DNA from: Algiphilus sp965216485
GTDB lineage: Bacteria > Pseudomonadota > Gammaproteobacteria > Nevskiales > Nevskiaceae
NCBI RefSeq assembly: GCF_965216485.1
Contig: NZ_OZ244162.1
Coordinates: 1,922,001 to 1,986,000, forward strand
DNA: 64,000 nt
Direction: 5' to 3'
Of the stretch, positions 47,194-56,689 are shown in pieces. Each line of letters opens with the position of its first letter. The stretch's first letter is position 1. Position numbers and translations under genes: made by a program. The notes under the pieces are model-generated. The model ran no database searches. It was not told the origin of the DNA and was given only the letters and a program-made list of their open reading frames with translations.

Positions 47194-49743
47194 TCACTCT
47201 GCAGCGGCGCGCTTCAGCCGATAGAGGGCATCCAGCGCTTGGCGCGGCGTCATCTCGTCTGGATCGATCTCTTGCAGTAAGGGCCGTAGTGGATCGCGGG
47301 CCTCGAAAAGCCCGAGCTGCGGAGAGGGACTGGGGGCGCTGGTCGCGGCGGCGGCGGCGCCCGACTCGAGGGTGTCGAGTACTTGTCGTGCCCGCTGGAG
47401 CACGCCATGCGGTACGCCGGCCAGACGCGCCACCTGGATGCCAAAACTGCGACTGGCGGCACCCTCCCGAACCTGATGCAGCAGCACGAAACGATCGCCG
47501 TATTCGGCGGCCTCCAGATGCAGGTTGCCCACGCCGTCGAGTGCTTCGGCCAGTTCGGTCAGTTCGAAGTAGTGCGTGGCAAAGAGACACAGGCAGCGGT
47601 TATGCGTAGCCAGCGCCTCGGCGCAGGCGCGCGCCAACGCAAGGCCGTCGTAGGTGCTGGTACCGCGGCCGATCTCGTCCATCAGCACCAGACTGTGGGC
47701 ATCGGCGTGATGCAGGATATGCGCGGTCTCGGTCATCTCCACCATAAAGGTGGACTGGCCGCCGGCAAGATCATCCGCGGCGCCAATGCGGGTAAAGATG
47801 CGGCGGATATCGCCAATGCGCGCAGCGCGCGCAGGCACGAAGCAGCCGGCAAGGGCCATCACCGTGATCAGCGCGGCCTGGCGCATATAGGTCGATTTGC
47901 CACCCATGTTCGGCCCGGTCACGATCTGCATCCGCGTCTCTGCATCCAGGCTCAGATCATTGGGCACGAAGGGATGCTCGGCGATGGCTTCCACCACCGG
48001 ATGCCGACCGCCCTCGATGTGCAGGGCAGGCGCGTCATCGAGCTCGGGGCGCACGTATTGCTGGGCAAGGGCGCGCTCGGCGAAGCAGGCCAGTACGTCG
48101 AGCTCGGCCAGGGCCTGCGCGGTGGCGCGCAGGGCCGGAAGCTCGCCCACCAGGCGATCCAGCAAGGCGTCGAACAGCAGCTTTTCGCGCGCCAGCGCGC
48201 GTTCCCGCGCCGAGAGCACCTGATCCTCGAAGCGCTTGAGCTCTTCGGTGATGTAGCGCTCGGCATTCTTCAGCGTCTGGCGCCGCGTGTAATCGGTGGG
48301 CGCGTGGGCAGCCTGGGCACGCGAGATTTCGATGTAATAGCCGTGTACGCGGTTGTATCCGAGGCGAAGCGTTTCGATGCCGGTGCGCGCGCGTTCGCGC
48401 TTCTCCAGGTCATCAAGATAGCTGTCGGCATTGGTGGAGAGCGCGCGCAGCTCGTCGAGTTCGGCGTCGTAGCCCTGCGCGAAGACGCCGCCGTCCTTGA
48501 CCTGCGGCGGCAGGCTGGTTTCCAGCGCACCGTCAAGCCAGCTGCTGAGGGTGGGGAAGGGGCCCAGATCGGTGGCGATCCGCTGCAGGCGCGTGCAGTC
48601 CAGCGGATGCAGGGCCTCGTGCACCGCGGGCAGCGCGGCGAGGGTGCCCTGCAGGCTGGCGATATCGCGCGGGCGGGCACTCCTGAGCGCGATGCGCGCC
48701 AGCACGCGCTCGATATCGTGCACCTGGCGCAGGCTCTGGCGCACGCCATCGGCGCGATTGCCGTCGCTGAGCCGGCTGACCGTGTCGAGACGTTCGGTCA
48801 GTTCATCGCGGTCGCGCAGTGGCTGGGCCAGCCAGTGCCGGAGCAGTCGGCTCCCCATGCTGGTGCGGCAGGTGTCCAGCACACCGACCAGGCTGTGCCG
48901 GCTATCGCCGGACAAGGTGCTGGTGATCTCCAGATTGCGGCGACTGACCGCGTCGATGCGCAGCGACTGCTCAAGCGCTTCGGTGCGCAGGCCGGTGAGA
49001 TGCGGCAACGCCGTGCGCTGCGTTTCGCGCACGTAGGCAAGCAGCGCGCCGGCAGCGGCAATGGCGGCCGGAGATTCGTCGCAGCCGAAGGCCTTGAGAT
49101 GCTGCGTGGCAAATTGCTCGCACAAGAGCCGATAGGCAGTGGTGGGATCGAAGTGCATGCCATCCCAGGCGACGGCGGACGGCGTAGCGTCGTCCTCCGG
49201 CATGAGCAGTTCGGCGGGCTGCAGACGGGCGAGCTCGGCGTCGATGACGGCAGGATCCTCGCTCTGCAGGCAGTGAAAGCGGCCCGAGGCGAGGTCGAGC
49301 CAGGCCAGACCCTGCTGCTGCGAGCGCGGCAGCACGCATCGGCTCGCAAGCAGTGTCGTGCGCGTCGGGTCGAGCAGGGCTTCGTCCGTGGCGGTACCGG
49401 CGGTCAGGATGCGAACCACCTCGCGCTCGACCGGCCCCTTGCCGCCCGGCGGGGTCATCTGCTCGGCGATCGCCACGGATTCGCCCATGCGCAGCAGGCG
49501 CGCGGTGTACTGCTCCGCGGCGTGTACCGGCACACCGGCCATGGGGATGGGGGCGCCGGCCGACTCGCCGCGCTGGGTGAGGGTCAGGGCCAGCAGCCGC
49601 GCCGCCCGTTTGGCGTCGTCGTAGAACAGCTCGTAGAAATCCCCCATGCGGAAGAAGAGCAGACGCTGCGGGTGCTGCGCCTTGAGGCGCAGAAACTGCT
49701 GCATCACCGGGGTATGCGCTTCCAGGCTGGCGGATTCGGGCAT
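47194..49743 (-). CDS. mutS: DNA mismatch repair protein MutS
   Basis: An 849-residue mismatch-recognition ATPase. The mismatch-binding Phe-x-Glu is in GDFYELFYDDAKRA near residue 37. The Walker A motif TGPNMGGKSTYMRQ is near residue 610, with ALITVMALAGCFVPA and LVLMDEIGRGTSTYDGLALA (Walker B and signature) after it, and a C-terminal dimerisation tail of about 60 residues. The length matches E. coli MutS. The start at MPESASLEAHTPVMQQ is the conserved one; a longer in-frame N terminus would be atypical. It is divergent from pncC across 91 bases. Confidence 0.96.
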   Translation of the reverse strand: MPESASLEAHTPVMQQFLRLKAQHPQRLLFFRMGDFYELFYDDAKRAARLLALTLTQRGESAGAPIPMAGVPVHAAEQYTARLLRMGESVAIAEQMTPPGGKGPVEREVVRILTAGTATDEALLDPTRTTLLASRCVLPRSQQQGLAWLDLASGRFHCLQSEDPAVIDAELARLQPAELLMPEDDATPSAVAWDGMHFDPTTAYRLLCEQFATQHLKAFGCDESPAAIAAAGALLAYVRETQRTALPHLTGLRTEALEQSLRIDAVSRRNLEITSTLSGDSRHSLVGVLDTCRTSMGSRLLRHWLAQPLRDRDELTERLDTVSRLSDGNRADGVRQSLRQVHDIERVLARIALRSARPRDIASLQGTLAALPAVHEALHPLDCTRLQRIATDLGPFPTLSSWLDGALETSLPPQVKDGGVFAQGYDAELDELRALSTNADSYLDDLEKRERARTGIETLRLGYNRVHGYYIEISRAQAAHAPTDYTRRQTLKNAERYITEELKRFEDQVLSARERALAREKLLFDALLDRLVGELPALRATAQALAELDVLACFAERALAQQYVRPELDDAPALHIEGGRHPVVEAIAEHPFVPNDLSLDAETRMQIVTGPNMGGKSTYMRQAALITVMALAGCFVPARAARIGDIRRIFTRIGAADDLAGGQSTFMVEMTETAHILHHADAHSLVLMDEIGRGTSTYDGLALARACAEALATHNRCLCLFATHYFELTELAEALDGVGNLHLEAAEYGDRFVLLHQVREGAASRSFGIQVARLAGVPHGVLQRARQVLDTLESGAAAAATSAPSPSPQLGLFEARDPLRPLLQEIDPDEMTPRQALDALYRLKRAAAE

Positions 49744-49834
49744 GCGGGGGGCGGGCGCGCGGCAAGCCTCGACACCCGTGGCTGAAACGGGCAGCGATGC
49801 TAGCATGCGGCGACTGTATTCCACGGCCTTTGGC

Positions 49835-50332
49835 ATGTCCGCAAGCCTCTACTCCCAGCAGTCCATCGAAGCCCACGTGGCGGCCATCGCCGGGACGCTG
49901 GAGGCGCGCGGGCAATGGCTGTGCACGGCGGAATCCTGCACTGGTGGGGCCATCGCCGTGGCCTGTACGGATCGTGCCGGCAGTTCGGCCTGGTTTGAGC
50001 GTGCCATGGTGACCTACTCCAATGCCGCCAAGCAGGACATGCTGGGCGTGGATGCCGCTCTCATTGACCGTCACGGCGCGGTCAGCGAGGCCGTGGTGCG
50101 TGCCATGGCCGAGGGCGCACGGCGGAGGAGCCCGGCCGACTGGAGCATTGCCGTCAGCGGGGTGGCCGGTCCTACGGGCGGCACGCCTGACAAGCCGGTC
50201 GGCACGGTGTGGTTCGGCTGGTCCGGCCCGGGGATGTGTGATGCAGCCTGCCGCCACTTTAATGGCGACCGTCAGGCCGTGCGCCTATCCTCAGTGGCCT
50301 ACGCGCTGGCCGGTCTGCTCGCACGGCTATGA
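49835..50332 (+). CDS. pncC: Nicotinamide-nucleotide amidase PncC (CinA C-terminal domain)
   Basis: A 165-residue single-domain CinA/PncC: TAESCTGGAIAVACTDRAGSSAWFERAMVTYSNAAKQDMLGV, GAVSEAVVRAMAEGAR, and SIAVSGVAGPTGGTPDKPVGTVWFG are the conserved blocks. It deamidates NMN to nicotinic acid mononucleotide in NAD recycling. The full-length CinA N-terminal domain is absent. It precedes recA by 41 bases, a conserved arrangement, and probably shares its transcript. Confidence 0.92.
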   Translation: MSASLYSQQSIEAHVAAIAGTLEARGQWLCTAESCTGGAIAVACTDRAGSSAWFERAMVTYSNAAKQDMLGVDAALIDRHGAVSEAVVRAMAEGARRRSPADWSIAVSGVAGPTGGTPDKPVGTVWFGWSGPGMCDAACRHFNGDRQAVRLSSVAYALAGLLARL

Positions 50333-50373
50333 AATAATCGCCCTTTGGGCCACCCAACCACGACGCAGGATCC

Positions 50374-51396
50374 ATGGACGAAAATCGGAAGAAGGCACTG
50401 GACGCGGCGCTGTCGCAGATCGAGCGGCAGTTCGGCAAGGGCGCGGTCATGCGCATGGGGCAGGATGACCCGGCGCGCGATATCGCGACCGTGTCCAGCG
50501 GGTCGCTGTCGCTCGACATCGCGCTTGGCGTGGGTGGACTGCCGCGCGGGCGCGTGGTCGAAATCTATGGTCCCGAATCCTCCGGCAAGACTACGCTGAC
50601 CCTGCACGCCATTGCCGAGATGCAGAAGGCGGGTGGGGTGGCGGCCTTCGTCGACGCCGAGCACGCGCTGGATACCAGCTACGCCGAGAAGCTTGGGGTC
50701 AAGGTGGACGATCTGCTCATCTCGCAGCCCGACACCGGCGAGCAGGCGCTGGAGATTGCCGACATGTTGGTGCGCTCAGGCGCGGTGGATATCGTCGTCA
50801 TCGACTCCGTGGCCGCACTGACGCCAAAGCAGGAAATCGAAGGCGAGATGGGTGATTCCCTGCCGGGTCTGCAGGCGCGCCTGATGAGTCAGGCGCTGCG
50901 CAAGCTGACGGCCAACATCAAGCGCACCAACACGATGGTGATCTTCATTAACCAGATCCGCATGAAGATCGGTGTGATGTTCGGTTCTCCGGAAACCACC
51001 ACCGGCGGTAACGCCCTCAAGTTCTATTCTTCGGTCCGACTCGACATCCGCCGTACCGGCACCATCAAGAAGGGCGACGAGGCGATGGGCAACGAGACCC
51101 GCGTCAAGGTCGTCAAGAACAAGCTGGCGCCCCCGTTCCGTCAGGCCAATTTCGAAATTCTGTTCAACGAGGGCATCAGCCGTCTCGGTGAACTCATCGA
51201 ACTCGGCGTCGAGCACAAGCTGATCGACAAGTCGGGCGCCTGGTACGCCTACAACGGCGACAAGATCGGGCAGGGCAAGGAGAACGCCCGCCAGTTCCTG
51301 CGCGAGCACCCGGACGTTGCCGAAACCATAGAAGCGGCCCTGCGCGATCAGTTATTGCCGAAGCGCAAGCAGCGTGAGGAAGCCGAGAGCGAGTAA
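50374..51396 (+). CDS. recA: Recombinase RecA
   Basis: A 340-residue RecA. Walker A is GPESSGKTTLTLH (residues 66-78), Walker B is IVVIDSVAAL, the L1/L2 loops are present (EGEMGDSLPGLQARLMSQALRK and INQIRMKIGVMFGSPETTTGGNALKFYSS), and the C-terminal acidic tail is short (REEAESE). It drives homologous recombination and LexA cleavage. A GGA site lies directly upstream. No clear CTGT-N8-ACAG operator is visible in the short gap to pncC. Confidence 0.98.
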   Translation: MDENRKKALDAALSQIERQFGKGAVMRMGQDDPARDIATVSSGSLSLDIALGVGGLPRGRVVEIYGPESSGKTTLTLHAIAEMQKAGGVAAFVDAEHALDTSYAEKLGVKVDDLLISQPDTGEQALEIADMLVRSGAVDIVVIDSVAALTPKQEIEGEMGDSLPGLQARLMSQALRKLTANIKRTNTMVIFINQIRMKIGVMFGSPETTTGGNALKFYSSVRLDIRRTGTIKKGDEAMGNETRVKVVKNKLAPPFRQANFEILFNEGISRLGELIELGVEHKLIDKSGAWYAYNGDKIGQGKENARQFLREHPDVAETIEAALRDQLLPKRKQREEAESE

Positions 51397-51859
51397 GTCG
51401 GGCCGACGCGAGCCGCTCTCCGCCAAGGCGCGTGCGGTGGAATTGCTCACGCGGCGCGAGCACGGCGCCCGTGAGCTCAAGCGCAAGCTGGTTGCCAAGG
51501 GCTTGGAAGCTGGGGATGTCGAGAGCGCCGTCGACGAACTTGCTGCCGAGGGCTGGCAATCCGATCTGCGCTATGCCCAGGCCGTGACGCGGAGTCGCGC
51601 AAGACAGGGCTACGGTCCGCGCCGCATCGCCTTTGAACTGGGACAGGCAGGTGTGGACGCAGCCACCGTCGACGAGGCGCTGCGCCTTGAAGACTGCGAC
51701 TGGCTGGCCATTGCCCAAGAGTGGGTTCAGCGCAAGCAGGCGGCGCCGGCTGACGATGTCGCGGCGATCGCGCGGCTGCGACGCAAGCTTCACGGCCGTG
51801 GTTTTGATGAGCGGATCGTGCGCGCGGTGATCTCCGACGAGGACGATTCAGCCGCCTGA
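51374..51859 (+). CDS. recX: RecA regulator RecX
   Basis: A 161-residue helical protein made of three-helix RecX repeats (SAKARAVELLTRREHGARELKRKLVAKGL, ESAVDELAAEGWQSDLRYAQAVTRSRARQGYGPRRIAFEL, and a third at the C terminus). RecX inhibits RecA filament growth. The GTG at 51374 overlaps recA by 23 bases, giving translational coupling; the basic N terminus could also start internally. Confidence 0.92.
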   Translation: MRKPRASKSGRREPLSAKARAVELLTRREHGARELKRKLVAKGLEAGDVESAVDELAAEGWQSDLRYAQAVTRSRARQGYGPRRIAFELGQAGVDAATVDEALRLEDCDWLAIAQEWVQRKQAAPADDVAAIARLRRKLHGRGFDERIVRAVISDEDDSAA

Positions 51860-51958
51860 AGCGCGGTGGATCATCGTTGCAGGCGCGGTGGATGTGGCGG
51901 CGGTGTGACGCCTGCATCGGCTACCATATCGCCCTTTCAGCCGTCCGCCCTGGACCCC

Positions 51959-54583
<2,625 letters not shown>

Positions 54584-54584
54584 T

Positions 54585-55820
54585 ATGGCACTGATCGTAC
54601 AGAAATACGGCGGCACCTCCGTCGGAGATGTGGAGCGCATCCAGCATGTGGCGCGCAAGGTGGCCGCGGCGCGTGCCAAGGGCGATCAGATCGTGGTGGT
54701 GGTGTCCGCCATGTCCGGCGAAACCAATCGCCTGATCGGCCTGGCGCAGGCGATCAGTGAGCAACCCGATCCGCGCGAGTACGACCAGATCGTAGCCAGT
54801 GGTGAGCAGGTCACCATTGGCCTTCTGGCGATGGCGTTGATGGAGCTCGGGGTGCCGGCGCGCTCCTTCCTCGGTCTGCAGGTTCCCATCCGTACCGATG
54901 ACGTCCACAGCAAGGCGCGCATCACCGAGATCGACGGCACCGCCATCCACACGGCCTTGGCGCGCGGCGAAGTCTGTGTGGTGGCCGGATTCCAGGGCGT
55001 CAACGCGCTAGGCGACATCACCACCCTTGGCCGCGGCGGCTCGGACACCACCGGCGTGGCGCTGGCGGCCGGCCTGGGTGCCGATGAGTGCCAGATCTAT
55101 ACCGACGTCGACGGCGTCTACACCACGGACCCGCGCGTTGAGCCGAAGGCCCGCCGACTTGAGCGCGTCACCTTCGAGGAGATGCTGGAAATGGCCAGCC
55201 TCGGATCCAAGGTGCTGCAGATCCGGGCGGTGGAATTCGCTGGAAAGTACCGTGTGCCCTTGCGCGTTCTGTCGACATTCGAAGACGGTCCAGGCACGCT
55301 CATTACATTGGATCAGGAGCAGAACGGCGTGGAAGATCCGCTGATTTCAGGTATTGCCTTCAACCGCGACGAAGCACAGGTCACCCTTCAGGGCGTGCCG
55401 GATCGCCCCGGTATTGCGGCCAAGGTGCTTGGGCCGATCGGCGAGGCGAATATCGAAGTGGACATGATCGTGCAGAATGTGGGGGCTGACGCAACCACGG
55501 ACTTCACCTTCACTGTCCACAAGAACGATTACAAGCGGGCGCTTGCCTTGGTGGAGACCATTCGCGAGCAACTCGGCGCGCGGGCCGTGAAGGGTGACAG
55601 TGACATCGCCAAGGTCAGCGTGGTGGGCGTGGGTATGCGCAGCCATGCCGGCATTGCATCGGATATGTTCAAGGCTTTGGCGGCCGAAAACATCAATATC
55701 CGGATGATCTCGACGTCGGAAATCAAGATTTCGGTGGTTATTGACGAGAAGTATCTTGAGCTCGCCGTACGTACCCTTCACCGGGCCTTCGAGCTCGAAG
55801 GAGCGGCTCCTACCGCATGA
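54585..55820 (+). CDS. lysC: Aspartate kinase LysC
   Basis: A 411-residue aspartokinase: KYGGTSVGDVERI at the N terminus, FQGVNALGDITTLGRGGSDTTGVALA, and two ACT domains (about residues 265-340 and 345-405: VTLQGVPDRPGIAAKVLGPIGEANIEVDMIVQN, GVGMRSHAGIASDMFKALAAENINIRMI). It phosphorylates aspartate in Lys/Thr/Met synthesis and is feedback-regulated through the ACT domains. It is of the alpha/beta-type pattern common in pseudomonads. Confidence 0.97.
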   Translation: MALIVQKYGGTSVGDVERIQHVARKVAAARAKGDQIVVVVSAMSGETNRLIGLAQAISEQPDPREYDQIVASGEQVTIGLLAMALMELGVPARSFLGLQVPIRTDDVHSKARITEIDGTAIHTALARGEVCVVAGFQGVNALGDITTLGRGGSDTTGVALAAGLGADECQIYTDVDGVYTTDPRVEPKARRLERVTFEEMLEMASLGSKVLQIRAVEFAGKYRVPLRVLSTFEDGPGTLITLDQEQNGVEDPLISGIAFNRDEAQVTLQGVPDRPGIAAKVLGPIGEANIEVDMIVQNVGADATTDFTFTVHKNDYKRALALVETIREQLGARAVKGDSDIAKVSVVGVGMRSHAGIASDMFKALAAENINIRMISTSEIKISVVIDEKYLELAVRTLHRAFELEGAAPTA

Positions 55821-55863
55821 CGGACGCGCTTTACAGTACAACGAAAGGAGGAGGGCGCGCCCC

Positions 55864-56061
55864 ATGTTGATTTTGACTCGCCGCGTGGGAGAAACACTGC
55901 AGATCGGAGATGATGTCTCGGTGACGGTGCTGACCATTAAGGGCAATCAGGTACGCATTGGCATCAATGCCCCCAAGGACGTAACCATTCACCGATTGGA
56001 AATTGCCGAGCGGTTGCGCGATGGAGAAGCACCGCGCAAGGGCGGAAATCACCAGGAATGA
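55864..56061 (+). CDS. csrA: Carbon storage regulator CsrA/RsmA
   Basis: A 65-residue RNA-binding post-transcriptional regulator: MLILTRRVGETLQIGDDVSVTVLTIKGNQVRIGINAPKDVTIHRLEI, with the RNA-contacting Leu4/Arg6/Arg7 region and the GxxVRIGxxAPK/DVxIHRxE strand. It binds GGA motifs in target leaders. A strong AAGGAGGA ribosome site (55845-55852) contains two overlapping GGA motifs, allowing autorepression. It follows lysC, as in many gammaproteobacteria. Confidence 0.97.
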   Translation: MLILTRRVGETLQIGDDVSVTVLTIKGNQVRIGINAPKDVTIHRLEIAERLRDGEAPRKGGNHQE

Positions 56062-56069
56062 TTCGCTGC

Positions 56070-56098
56070 AAGACAGACGGGCGCGGAATCTCTACAAT
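56070..56098 (+). promoter_or_regulatory. Sigma70-like promoter for tRNA-Ser
   Basis: A -35-like AAGACA (4 of 6) and a -10 TACAAT (5 of 6) are separated by 17 bases and lie 67 bases before the tRNA gene. Confidence 0.55.
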
Positions 56099-56165
56099 AC
56101 CGCCCGTTGTGATCGTATCGCCGACGTAGTGGTAGAGCCTTGGCGAAGGACGCGCGCTTTACAAC

Positions 56166-56257
56166 GGAGAGATGGCCGAGTGGCTGAAGGCGCTCCCCTG
56201 CTAAGGGAGTATGGGGCTAACACCCCATCGAGGGTTCGAATCCCTCTCTCTCCGCCA
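56166..56257 (+). tRNA. tRNA-Ser (anticodon GCT)
   Basis: A 92-base class II tRNA including an encoded CCA end. The 7-base acceptor stem (56166-56172 with 56247-56253) is perfect, the anticodon stem CTCCC/GGGAG presents GCT at 56200-56202 (reads AGC and AGU), a long variable arm with paired TGGGG/CCCCA follows, and the T arm contains GGTTCGAATCC. Its location after csrA is conserved in many gammaproteobacteria. Confidence 0.98.
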
Positions 56258-56271
56258 AGATGATGAATGAG

Positions 56272-56295
56272 AAAAGGCGCCTCGGCGCCTTTTTT
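56272..56295 (+). terminator. Rho-independent terminator after tRNA-Ser
   Basis: A palindrome AAAAGGCGCC/GGCGCCTTTT with a very small loop, followed by a T run (to 56295). It lies 14 bases after the CCA end of the tRNA. Confidence 0.85.
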
Positions 56296-56333
56296 CGTTG
56301 ATGCAACGGGTGGATGGCGTCATCCATTCCCCC

Positions 56334-56370
56334 AAAAAAGTGGCCGCCGCTTCGGGGGAAAGCGGCGGCC
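56334..56370 (-). terminator. Reverse-strand terminator-like hairpin without an obvious gene
   Basis: An 11-base perfect GC-rich stem (56342-56352 with 56360-56370) and a 7-base loop. On the reverse strand the stem is followed after two bases by six T residues (56339-56334), a good intrinsic terminator. No reverse-strand gene is seen immediately upstream. On the forward strand the loop holds GGGGGA. Confidence 0.55.
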
Positions 56371-56689
56371 GGGGGATGCTCTCACGGGGAGGAGATGACT
56401 CAGAGAGCAGGACTAGATTGCGCTCGGGTCGCCCAGCGCGCAAATAAGCGTTCACTATTGTCTCGATTGTGTCCCTCTCTCGTCCGGTTCTCGTGACCGA
56501 CAGGTGGCCTGGACGGCGACGGCTCAAGCAGCAGGTGCCCCTTACGTAATTTGCACGATGGGGTGCGATCACCAGAGTCGACATACTGCGTACATCACGT
56601 CCTGAGCCCCTTTGCGCGCCTTTGAGAGACCTGTTGGCGCTAGTAATCGGGCAGCAGGGCAATGCCATCGATTTTCGGGGACAACTCGC

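Larger units (their letters stand above)
56258..56689. other. Non-coding stretch of about 430 bases with hairpins and clustered GGA motifs
   Basis: No credible protein-coding gene was found; short frames here lack ribosome sites or read through the tRNA. It holds the tRNA terminator, a second hairpin that acts as a terminator in the reverse direction, and five GGA motifs in about 55 bases on the forward strand (56357-56412). The right part (56420-56689) shows nothing I can assign beyond a probable promoter region for the lipoprotein gene. Confidence 0.6.

Noticed and set aside
47383..49785. An 800-codon open frame opposite mutS
   Set aside because: It mirrors the mutS frame in high-GC DNA and has no recognisable motifs; mutS itself is complete and conserved.
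49835..50332. A truncated CinA pseudogene
   Set aside because: The single C-terminal amidase domain is a normal stand-alone form (PncC) and all its motifs are intact.
56126..56143. A D-arm-like sequence (GTAGTGGTAGAGCCTTGG) suggesting a tRNA remnant before tRNA-Ser
   Set aside because: No acceptor, anticodon or T arm can be built around it; a chance match is more likely.
56201..56668. A 155-codon reverse frame across the tRNA and the non-coding stretch
   Set aside because: It reads through the tRNA gene and a terminator-like hairpin, and the protein has no features of a real gene.
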